In this document: positions 19,801-26,570 of the stretch, piece by piece
How positions within the stretch are numbered: position 1 is the first letter of the stretch
How the letters are laid out: each line of letters begins with the position of its first letter
Origin: Rhodopirellula sp. P2
GTDB lineage: Bacteria > Planctomycetota > Planctomycetia > Pirellulales > Pirellulaceae
Length of the DNA stretch: 64,000 nucleotides
Reading direction: 5' to 3'
NCBI RefSeq assembly: GCF_028768465.1
Contig: NZ_CP118225.1
Location: 3,267,001 to 3,331,000, forward strand
Notes under the pieces: model-generated
The model's database searches: none
Told to the model about the DNA's origin: nothing
Seen by the model: the letters and a program-made list of their open reading frames with translations, nothing else
Position numbers and translations under genes: made by a program

Positions 19801-20111
19801 CCGAAATTCAAAATCATTTGTTGGTCCAGGCGAGTCGCCTGCACGCGGCAGGTCTGGAGGACATTGTGATGCCCCGTCTGCCTGCCATGCGGGAAGCCAG
19901 TGATTCATTGGTCGAGGAGCTTTCGATGGAACTGGGGCAGGTTCGCTTCCAAGAGGCCTGGGAACGTTCGCTGGAAATCTTGCGGGTGTCGGAATTTACT
20001 TTCCCGGAGGGGGTGAATCTTGTACCCTTAACGAATGCTGCGGGGGGAATGGCTGGCAATCATCCACGTGTGCAGCTTCCCTACATCCACCTCCCCTTTT
20101 CTGGCCTCTGA
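16827..20111 (+). CDS. Secreted TPR protein with a CHAT-like C-terminal region
   Basis: 1094 residues from a GTG at 16827; GAGGAG lies six bases upstream and the start opens directly into a signal peptide (cleavage near TSAQQ). A TTG at 16788 is less likely. Residues about 60-170 and 370-520 contain TPR-like helices (AEHYETAIQII, FQLAVESFELALEELGRW). The C-terminal third contains the strands typical of CHAT domains (RHVIVVPSGFLWQLPFEEL), a caspase-like fold often fused to TPRs. I do not see the usual His-Gly and Cys catalytic motifs downstream of it, so this copy may be inactive. The last 300 residues are low in recognisable motifs. It lies 17 bp before the Hint-module gene, so the two are probably co-transcribed. 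Confidence 0.75.
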   Translation: MLIRGGLLPCWYGLAIAVCFLGGTQTSAQQPGEDAAREALEAAGLADRFENNLPQPNQDLAFQDVAPPPAYRVAQQAFFRGEITRAIAILNQLERDAASTSTMRHLLGRISIRTLLGECHLQAGDLATAAEHYETAIQIIVANPTFLSGIQWGVLTSPPSEIPRRRSVGMTRQIDDDLDRLMETPNALVRTELDLWPSAERVPLVRLRRYLMAGIPAGHWEISAELPENIDELQGLDIAETLRQLAVAAYRLRWLRGRAVALQAPTGQQLLAATVPPGVLGSNRQFHAAGTLVAATRVTLRYHAGDDSELQLVDPLDEITGGFHALTPITRLTRLRSLGNRWWVNRQIVNGEVPMQAGQPAVVLPSREDLVGFIETAVATSEIAFASAQFQLAVESFELALEELGRWDNGEELAIRLERDLVARSEFLRNQTPSIAFQLRVLAARAALLAKRSSAASNHLSMAERYRRTRRLDLPRSAAIARWLQLQADVQQGVGVARLDAEDKDERNIQTLKELERRKLIQEELLDQSRRFARGVQSNEQRDADRAITHPLAFRFWELGLPNQVRVPAATRSQRYQSHWRESLAGQDLTAFDQFCFELDRQSWTGLGVRLAVAAGEGERVAVRMDEQQSASARNTLGELPGTTDLRCALRQVLRNKELSLDDFFPNQADLNKELQALAPAMQLNPQVLGLDAAILHERLQSQLSSLALSRVLLPRVEPPPIPLRNERPEWNALPADVAIVSFSMEDDSLIGTLVHRNQASHWQVRAPQELRQQCERWLATILSLPTTVDEIENKAQRLRTQQMELELTQRLFPPLCGIDHPGIRHVIVVPSGFLWQLPFEELVIRHDANDQTQRWKDRGKVAYAHTLGTALSVATSPSQDFVPEDSDPVALWDASQSGVSPALQDQSPEMVSAGSVATWGDSVWWGSISRNLLVPPESSVPLASQGERTTSRGVHAWDRRHGQVGQEGLRSWVDLSSKYPPVGKVSQILRPEIQNHLLVQASRLHAAGLEDIVMPRLPAMREASDSLVEELSMELGQVRFQEAWERSLEILRVSEFTFPEGVNLVPLTNAAGGMAGNHPRVQLPYIHLPFSGL

Positions 20112-20128
20112 CGTCAATGGAGATGAAT

Positions 20129-22069
20129 ATGAAGACGACGCGATTGAAACCCAGGTTTGGTGTTCGCTACTCGATGGGGATTTTCCTCGCCGGTGCGACT
20201 TGTGTGGCGGCAACCGGGATTGAATCCCAGGTGCACGCTGCCGACGCGACCTGGTCGGAGCAACTGGTTGATGCTTCGTCAATTGGAAACGTCCAGCTTC
20301 GTGAACAACTGCTGGAGAATCCTCCCGCGGATTTGGAGGCCCAGTCGTTGGCGAATGCTTTGAAAGGGCGGTTGAAAGACACCAACGGCCAATGGGTTTC
20401 GATCGAAGAATCCGTTCAGGACGACGCTCGTTCGAATCGGATCGCCGAATACGAAAGCCGACGCGATGCGATGCAGGACACGGCGGCGGATCACTGGCAA
20501 CTCTCGCGTTGGTGTCGCGCAGAACACATGCCCGGACGTGCTCGCGCTCACGCGTTTCGTGTGGTTGAACTGGATCGGGATCATGCCGCAGCACATCGTT
20601 ATCTTGGAAACGTCCGAGTCGGCGATGCGTGGGTTGCAGCAGAAGAAGCTGTCCAGCAGCAGAAAGAATTGCGTGAGACCCAGCAGAACTTGCGCGTTCA
20701 CACGCCGAAGATTCGGGCCATCGCAGAAGCGTTCCGGTCAACCGATTCTGCGACCCTGAGCAAAGCACGCACGCAGCTTGAGCGGATCGACACCGCTGAT
20801 GCGATCGATGCGGTGCTGCAACAAGCCTTCAGTGGGTCAGATGGATTTGCAATGGCCGCGGTGAATTGGCTCGGTGAACGAGACGAGGCCGATGCCGCCG
20901 TCGCGTTGGCTCGGTTGGCAGTCTTCGATCAGCGACGAGGCTTGCGTGATCTGGCAACGCAGCAATTGAAGTCGACCGATCCAATGCTGTTTGTCCCGAC
21001 GCTGTTGGATTGGTGTCAAGGAACCATCGAATCCACCCATCGCTTGGTGTTCAACGAGGGAGATCGATCCTTCGATGTTGTCCGGCAATACCGCCGGGAA
21101 GATGCGGAAGGCGTGAAGGTCTTGGATTCTGTCACGAAAGTGGTGGCGGTCCATGCAGGAGCATCCCCCACGGGGATCATCGGTCATCGAGATGCGGTGG
21201 AGAGCCTGCAGGTCGAGAGCGCCCGCGATGCAAGTGTCGTTCAATCCGAAGCGGAGCGGTTCAATGCTCGAAGTCGTTGGTTGCAGAGCCGAACCGCGGC
21301 GGTGATTGAAGCACTCGATTCGAATTTCGATGGGGAGCCATCGGCTGAGAGCATGCGGGATTGGTGGTATGCCTATCGCGGTTACGGTGACACCGGATTG
21401 CCGCCCGTTGAACGTCGTTTGGTTCGAAACATGGCTTACCGGGAAGTCAGCAATGCTGCCCCGATTGGATCCACACCACGGCGAGTCCTGGCATTCAAAT
21501 CGGGAAGCAACGGCACACGGCAATTGGCCGAGGATTCCGGCAGTCAGCCTCAAACTTGGGCACAAAAGCGAGCCGCTGCTGTTCCGGATGCCAAGATCGG
21601 CGTCTACGTGCGTCCGGCCGCGGATTGCTTGGTCGCCGGAACTCTCGTCTGGACCGATCGCGGCATGCGTCCCGTGGAAAGTCTGCGATTGGGGGACCAG
21701 GTGCTGAGCTGTGATGTGACCACCGGGGAGCTGAGCTATCAGAGCGTTTTACGACAAACGGTCCGTGAACCCGAGCCACTGACCAAAATCCAGCTGGGAA
21801 GTGATGAGATCGTTGCTTCCAAAGGTCACCCTTTCTGGGTGATTGGACGTGGTTGGACGACGACGGAACAGCTTGTTCCCGGAGATGCGTTGCACGGCGC
21901 GGATGGGGTGGCGGTGATTGATGCCCTTGGATCCGTTGCCGCCGACAAGACGTACAACTTGGTTGTGGAGCACAATCACAGCTACTTTGTCGGCAAGTCA
22001 CGCATTCTGTCGCACGATGCGGAGGTGGAGCGTCCTGATGGGATCGCCATGCCGGGGGTGGCGTTGTAA
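20129..22069 (+). CDS. Secreted protein with a C-terminal Hint (intein/Hedgehog-type) module
   Basis: 646 residues from the ATG at 20129 (GGAG upstream), followed by a signal peptide ending near QVHAAD. Residues about 30-480 are helical, with TPR/HEAT-like stretches. Residues 500-630 form a Hint module. It starts at C500 (DCLVAGTLVWTDRG, the block A nucleophile with G-T-x-V). The block B-like SKGHPFWV supplies the conserved His, a block F-like YNLVVEHNHSYFVG follows, and the module ends in S-H629-D630. Inteins end in His-Asn; Asp here resembles Hedgehog or bacterial intein-like modules that cleave without splicing. Only 16 residues follow, so no toxin domain is present. Autocleavage is inference. 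A strong terminator lies 54 bp after the stop. Confidence 0.85.
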   Translation: MKTTRLKPRFGVRYSMGIFLAGATCVAATGIESQVHAADATWSEQLVDASSIGNVQLREQLLENPPADLEAQSLANALKGRLKDTNGQWVSIEESVQDDARSNRIAEYESRRDAMQDTAADHWQLSRWCRAEHMPGRARAHAFRVVELDRDHAAAHRYLGNVRVGDAWVAAEEAVQQQKELRETQQNLRVHTPKIRAIAEAFRSTDSATLSKARTQLERIDTADAIDAVLQQAFSGSDGFAMAAVNWLGERDEADAAVALARLAVFDQRRGLRDLATQQLKSTDPMLFVPTLLDWCQGTIESTHRLVFNEGDRSFDVVRQYRREDAEGVKVLDSVTKVVAVHAGASPTGIIGHRDAVESLQVESARDASVVQSEAERFNARSRWLQSRTAAVIEALDSNFDGEPSAESMRDWWYAYRGYGDTGLPPVERRLVRNMAYREVSNAAPIGSTPRRVLAFKSGSNGTRQLAEDSGSQPQTWAQKRAAAVPDAKIGVYVRPAADCLVAGTLVWTDRGMRPVESLRLGDQVLSCDVTTGELSYQSVLRQTVREPEPLTKIQLGSDEIVASKGHPFWVIGRGWTTTEQLVPGDALHGADGVAVIDALGSVAADKTYNLVVEHNHSYFVGKSRILSHDAEVERPDGIAMPGVAL

Positions 22070-22122
22070 GCCAACTTGGACGTCCAGTTGACCGGAGACA
22101 TCCGGTCGATGTTTGAAAATTG

Positions 22123-22163
22123 ATCGCCGTGATTCGTGTCATTCGAATCGCGGCGATTTTTTT
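22123..22163 (+). terminator. Intrinsic terminator after the Hint-module gene
   Basis: An inverted repeat pairs atcgccgtgattcg (22123-22136) with cgaatcgcggcgat (22144-22157), with one G-U pair and a 7-base loop. A run of seven T follows (22157-22163). It lies 54 bp downstream of the stop and is the most convincing Rho-independent terminator in the window. Confidence 0.88.
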
Positions 22164-22494
22164 GTTTGCAGAGACGAAAACTCCTCGTTTGTGTTCATTG
22201 GGGAGTCCAGGCTTGCAATCCGCGGTCAATCGGCGAGCTCTTTTGCTGCCGTCAGTCTGAGTTTCCGTTGACACCCGGGGTCGGCATTTGATAACTGAAA
22301 CTTGAGTCAAAAAATCATCCTTCTCCGGTTTCAGGAATTTCCCGTTGTTTCAACGGTCAGCCGTCTCTGTGAACGCTTCGCCCAGCCCCTGTGGTTCGGG
22401 ACGCTGGAGTGTGCGCCATTCCGCTCCATGCAGCGGGAATTGCGGCCTGGAACAAGCTGATGTCGAGCGAACGGACAAACAAGACTGTGGTGCG

Positions 22495-23844
22495 TTGACC
22501 GCCCGAGCATTCCTGATCGCAATGGTTGGTTGCGTGGTGTTCTCGCTGACCGGATGCCGAGGACGAGCCAAGCAGGACGTCTACAGCCAAAAAATGGCGA
22601 GAGAAATTCGGCTGTTGGAAGACCAGCTCTACGAAGCCGATTACGAAAACCGCGTGCTGATCGAAAAATTACGGCGAGCGAAGGCTGCCAAGGCGGCGGC
22701 CGCATTGAACCCTCCTCCCGCCGCACGGCGAACCCCGAATTTGCTCCAAGGACTGTCCAAACCAGGCGTCATGGACTCCAAACGGCCGCCGGATCCAGTC
22801 GTCGATCCGCAACCCGATTCATTGCAGGATCCATCTGCCGATTCGGATGATTTCGACATGGGAAACGGTTTGGAGGATCCTGAGTTCGTCGATCCAGGAG
22901 TCCCCGATAAGTTCGCGCCGCGGGATCAACCATTGGTTGACCCCAGCGACTCATCACCTGCCGACCTGAATGCCAATGCGGGCTCGGAAGACATCCCGCC
23001 AGGAACCAAGACCCCTTCTGAAACGCCGTTTGATTTCGGCAATGGAATGGACCTCGATTCCATGATCGATCCAGGGGAGCCATTTGTTCCCGATAGCGAT
23101 CCTGGATCGTTGTTGCCTGCTCCGACGCAACCCGTTCCACCTGGGCCGGGCGATTTGAAATTTGATCCGGTTGTCCCAGGGGATCCCGTGCCACCGAACT
23201 CGCCTTCTGGGCTGCCAGACAATCCGCCAGGGCAAATTCAATTGCCGGAAGGCTTGGGGATGCTTGGTGGCTTGGGCAAGGTCAACGGTGCCCCTGAAAA
23301 GATTGAGCTCTTCACGGCCAAGCTTTCCGTCAACGACAAGAACTCTTTGCCGCGTTTTGTCAGCGACATCACGCAAGCGACGCAACCACCATCGAATCCT
23401 GATTATCCGCCAACCGAAGGCATCGACGTGGTGGTCGATTCAATGGATCAATATGGGCATGCGATTGCCTTGTTGGGCGATTCGCTGGATCCGTTGACGA
23501 AACTTGCATCGTCCGACAAGCCGCAACCCAAAGCCATGCCGGCATTGCTAGAGCAAACGAACTTGAGCGTCGTGGTTCTGGATGCATCCAAGTCGGGCGA
23601 CGAAGCCAAACTGGGACGCTGGGACTTTGGTCCCGATCAATTGGTTCGTTTGCAGCAAATGTCCGCGGTGGATCTGCCTCGAGATTCGTTGCGAATCCCG
23701 ATTCGTTGGAAGGACAAGCGTCCTGAGGGCGAAAAGGTGGTGGTGTTTGTGAGGCTGAAGCAAGGCGATCGAGATGTCCGCTGCGATGTCGAGATGGATC
23801 TGCGTTCCAAAGCATCCGTGGCGGGTTGGTTGCCTCGTCGTTGA
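22495..23844 (+). CDS. Lipoprotein, coiled-coil N-terminus and Pro/Asp-rich linker
   Basis: 449 residues if the TTG at 22495 is used. The frame is open to a TTG at 22345, but the segment before 22495 has no recognisable features, and a TTG here places MTARAFLIAMVGCVVFSLTG plus a lipobox cysteine at the correct distance. After the lipobox comes a short basic coiled coil (about 20-60; MAREIRLLEDQLYEADYENR), a 150-residue Asp/Pro/Gly-rich linker and a C-terminal beta-rich domain (about 250-449) ending in basic residues. I do not recognise the domain. It is probably anchored in a membrane facing the periplasm. The 425 bp before it contain the upstream terminator and no other gene I can support. 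Confidence 0.72.
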   Translation: MTARAFLIAMVGCVVFSLTGCRGRAKQDVYSQKMAREIRLLEDQLYEADYENRVLIEKLRRAKAAKAAAALNPPPAARRTPNLLQGLSKPGVMDSKRPPDPVVDPQPDSLQDPSADSDDFDMGNGLEDPEFVDPGVPDKFAPRDQPLVDPSDSSPADLNANAGSEDIPPGTKTPSETPFDFGNGMDLDSMIDPGEPFVPDSDPGSLLPAPTQPVPPGPGDLKFDPVVPGDPVPPNSPSGLPDNPPGQIQLPEGLGMLGGLGKVNGAPEKIELFTAKLSVNDKNSLPRFVSDITQATQPPSNPDYPPTEGIDVVVDSMDQYGHAIALLGDSLDPLTKLASSDKPQPKAMPALLEQTNLSVVVLDASKSGDEAKLGRWDFGPDQLVRLQQMSAVDLPRDSLRIPIRWKDKRPEGEKVVVFVRLKQGDRDVRCDVEMDLRSKASVAGWLPRR

Positions 23845-24305
23845 CGCCGCCCGACTTCTCCATGGGCGGAGTTCTCAGGTGCTATGCACCGCAGTTCACA
23901 GGTGCCTACCCAGCAGTGACTTGCAGAACCCCACCCAACGCAGGAGGTCGTGCAGTTTTATTTCACCCTCCCTGAGGGTTGGCCTGCTGCGGCCCGGGGA
24001 GGGTGGGATCTCAATGCAAGTGGCATTGGATTTCCACCCCGAGCGATCACGGGGGATCCTCTGGAGCCAGGCATGCAAATTCGCCTCGGAGGAGCCAACA
24101 TCGGTGGCTCGAGGTGGCATCCCCGGGACCGTCTCGCCATCTCGTGATGGTTGTGCCGGTTGGTTGGATTATCGAAACCGGCTTGCCGCAACCCAGACTG
24201 ATCTGACGCGGTGACATCTTCCTCGATTGGCGACGGGTGAGGGGATGACCTAGGGTTCAGAGTAACCTCTGTCTCGGTCCTCCCAAACCAACTTGGTCGT
24301 TCTCA
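23845..24305. other. Noncoding spacer with short inverted repeats
   Basis: 461 bp between the lipoprotein and the membrane protein genes. It has frames on both strands but none with protein-like composition. It holds short hairpins (ggtgctatgcacc at about 23878; a CCCTCC/GGAGGG pair near 23970 and 24000; a GCCGGTT/AACCGGC pair near 24155 and 24182). The CCCTCCCTGAGGG...GGGGAGGGTGGG stretch looks like a decayed dispersed repeat. The promoter of the next gene must lie at its right end. Confidence 0.45.
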
Positions 24306-25019
24306 ATGGGCATGAATTCCATCGATCCTGCCATGGATCTCAGCTCGCTGCCAATCATTCCCATCCTGATGATTGCAGCTGTGTTTTGCCTGGCAACCAT
24401 TGTGGTTTATGGCTACGCGATGAAGTGGAGTCTGTCACTCGCTGGCTGCGGTCAGCATGGATTTGGGTGGTCGTTTTGCGTGTCGTTCGCGGCGGGGATG
24501 TCGAGTGGGTTGGTGTCCATTGTGCTGGCCTTCTTCGCCGATTCTGTCCCTCCGTTTTTGCCGATCATTCTGGCGATGGTCGCCGCGGTTTTGACCGTCT
24601 CTGTCATGACGCAAAGCGGGCCCATTGCGTCTGGCGTTGCCTACATGGCATTCATGTTCATCGGTGGGATGGGGATGATGCTCACGGTGGCTGTGCTGGC
24701 AGTCGCTTCCTTTGCCTTCATCGAAATGGGTGAATTCGCGAAGATGGCGCAGGCGATGGAACCGGACATGAACGCGGATGTTGAATCGACTGCCGCCGAA
24801 GAAGACATGTGGGCTGCACTCCCAAGGCAACTCGACAACGCATTCTTTGAGAGCGAAGAGTCGGTCAGTGAAGTGAGTGCGTCGGACGAGCATCGCATCT
24901 CAGGCGATTTTTCCATGGACCAGCCACACGGTGAGAGCCAAGCCGCGGATCCCGTTCGGGAAGATGACGCACAGACGCCCCGTCCGAACAGCGTCCAAGT
25001 CAATCCCTTCGTTGAGTGA
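24306..25019 (+). CDS. Four-TM membrane protein with acidic cytoplasmic tail, unknown function
   Basis: 237 residues from the ATG at 24306, or 235 from 24312. Four hydrophobic segments at about residues 15-38, 56-77, 83-101 and 108-139 are rich in Gly, Ala and Met; segment 4 contains FMFIGGMGMMLTVAV. The last 95 residues are acidic and Ser-rich, without a known motif. I do not recognise the family. It stands alone between a spacer and the convergent DUF1501 gene, 96 bp away. Confidence 0.75.
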   Translation: MGMNSIDPAMDLSSLPIIPILMIAAVFCLATIVVYGYAMKWSLSLAGCGQHGFGWSFCVSFAAGMSSGLVSIVLAFFADSVPPFLPIILAMVAAVLTVSVMTQSGPIASGVAYMAFMFIGGMGMMLTVAVLAVASFAFIEMGEFAKMAQAMEPDMNADVESTAAEEDMWAALPRQLDNAFFESEESVSEVSASDEHRISGDFSMDQPHGESQAADPVREDDAQTPRPNSVQVNPFVE

Positions 25020-25115
25020 GCCTGGTCCCCAGGCGTGTCTGAATTTCGCTCGTGAAGCGATTGGGTGGCTGTGGCCGGGTGTGCGACGCATTGCCGTGCA
25101 CCGAGTCGACCGTGT

Positions 25116-26435
25116 TCAGCTGAACAAAGCTTCGATTGGGTGCCCGTCTCGAACCAGCGTGATGGGGCGACCGGTGTCGCTTTCAAATTCCATCGTGGGA
25201 TCAATGCCGAGGTTCCGGTAGAAGCTGGCCGCAACGTCATCTGGTGTGATGGCCTCGTGCCGCGGTCCCGCAGCGGTGTCATCGCTTTCTCCGATCACCT
25301 GTCCACCGCGGACGTTGCCGCCTGCCATCAGCATGAACATGCAACGCGGGTAGTGATCGCGACCACCTTCAACGCTGCGATCATTGATCTTGGGCGTGCG
25401 TCCAAATTCGCCCGTGACAAACACGGCGGTGGATTCGAGCAGGCCACGTTGCTCCAGACCGACCAGCAATCCGCTGAGGCCGGCGTCCAATTTGGGAAGC
25501 TGTTGCTCCTTCAATTTGGTGAAGTTGTCCTGGTGAGTGTCCCAGCCTCCCAGTTGCAGCGAAACAAAACGAACATCGGATTCGATCAGACGCAGGGCGA
25601 GCAAGCAGCTTTGGCTGAACGCATCTTCGCCGAACTGCTTCCGCATGCTCTCGGGTTCGCGTGATATGTCGAAGGCTTCCCGTGCTCGCGAAGAGGTGAT
25701 CATTGCGTAGGCTTGTTCGCCAAAGCGGTCCAGACCTTGAAGCAAGGATTCGCTTTTCTCGAGCGCGGCAAAGCGACGATCCAGTTTCTTCAGCAGGCTT
25801 TGGCGGCGCGTGACTTCATCGATCGAAACATTGCCGGGAAGCGAGATTCCTCGAACGGAGAATGGTTGGTTGGGAGTCGGCGTCGCCTTGGTTTCCAGAG
25901 CGGCGTGTTGGATGCCTAGGAATCCTGCGCCGTGCGACGCTTTGGGAATCGCGACATGGTTGGGAATGTCATGATCGCCAGGACGCTGCTGCGTCATCAC
26001 GGCGCCGTAGCTGGGGTATTCCAGGGAAGGAATGGGACGTGTCCCACTGTTGATGTATTCGCGGCCCAGTTGGTGCGCGGCGAGGGTGTGGCTGACACCT
26101 CGCAGAATCGCGAATTTGTCGGCAACCTGAGCCAGTTTCGGCAAGTGTTCGCTGACTTGGATGCCAGGAACGTTGGTTGCAATCGGTTGAAACGGACCGC
26201 GAATCTCATCGCTGGCGTTTGGTTTGGGATCGAACGTGTCGATGTGGGATGGTCCACCGTTGAGTTCGATGAAGATCGCTCGCTTGGCGCCTCCAGGCAG
26301 GACCCGGCCCGCTTCTTCCGCTCGCAACAGGGAAGGAAGCGACAAACCAGGAAGTGCGACAGCACCAAGGCCCAGCGTGCCCGCCCGAAGGAAATCGCGA
26401 CGGACGATTCCATCGCATGTTCGATGAAGTTTCAT
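25116..26435 (-). CDS. DUF1501 protein (exported, sulfatase-like fold)
   Basis: 439 residues from the ATG at 26433-26435. The N-terminus carries a twin-arginine-like signal (IVRRDFLRAGTLGLGAVALP). DUF1501 proteins belong to the alkaline phosphatase/sulfatase-like superfamily. Typical segments are AIFIELNGGPSHIDTFDPKP, the region LQLGGWDTHQDNFTKLKEQ with a candidate metal-binding D-x-H, and VFVTGEFGRTPKIN. In planctomycetes such genes nearly always pair with a PSCyt/DUF1549/DUF1553 gene, and one lies 135 bp upstream here. The two are probably one operon. The substrate is unknown; a role with the partner in breakdown of complex substrates is a common proposal, not shown here. Confidence 0.93.
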   Translation of the reverse strand: MKLHRTCDGIVRRDFLRAGTLGLGAVALPGLSLPSLLRAEEAGRVLPGGAKRAIFIELNGGPSHIDTFDPKPNASDEIRGPFQPIATNVPGIQVSEHLPKLAQVADKFAILRGVSHTLAAHQLGREYINSGTRPIPSLEYPSYGAVMTQQRPGDHDIPNHVAIPKASHGAGFLGIQHAALETKATPTPNQPFSVRGISLPGNVSIDEVTRRQSLLKKLDRRFAALEKSESLLQGLDRFGEQAYAMITSSRAREAFDISREPESMRKQFGEDAFSQSCLLALRLIESDVRFVSLQLGGWDTHQDNFTKLKEQQLPKLDAGLSGLLVGLEQRGLLESTAVFVTGEFGRTPKINDRSVEGGRDHYPRCMFMLMAGGNVRGGQVIGESDDTAAGPRHEAITPDDVAASFYRNLGIDPTMEFESDTGRPITLVRDGHPIEALFS

Positions 26436-26570
26436 GGGGACGTGCCTCGAAGCGAAAGGGCTGGGGGAGAGGTGGGCGGGTAGCGAGAATCAACGGGGAT
26501 CGTCGGATTGGAACTGTGACCCAGAGGAAATGACGCCGAGGACACAACGCGGAAATCGCAACGAAGAAAA

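Noticed and set aside
23774..24214. 146-codon plus-strand frame after the lipoprotein gene
   Set aside because: It overlaps the real gene end and continues into a spacer with short inverted repeats; composition is not protein-like.
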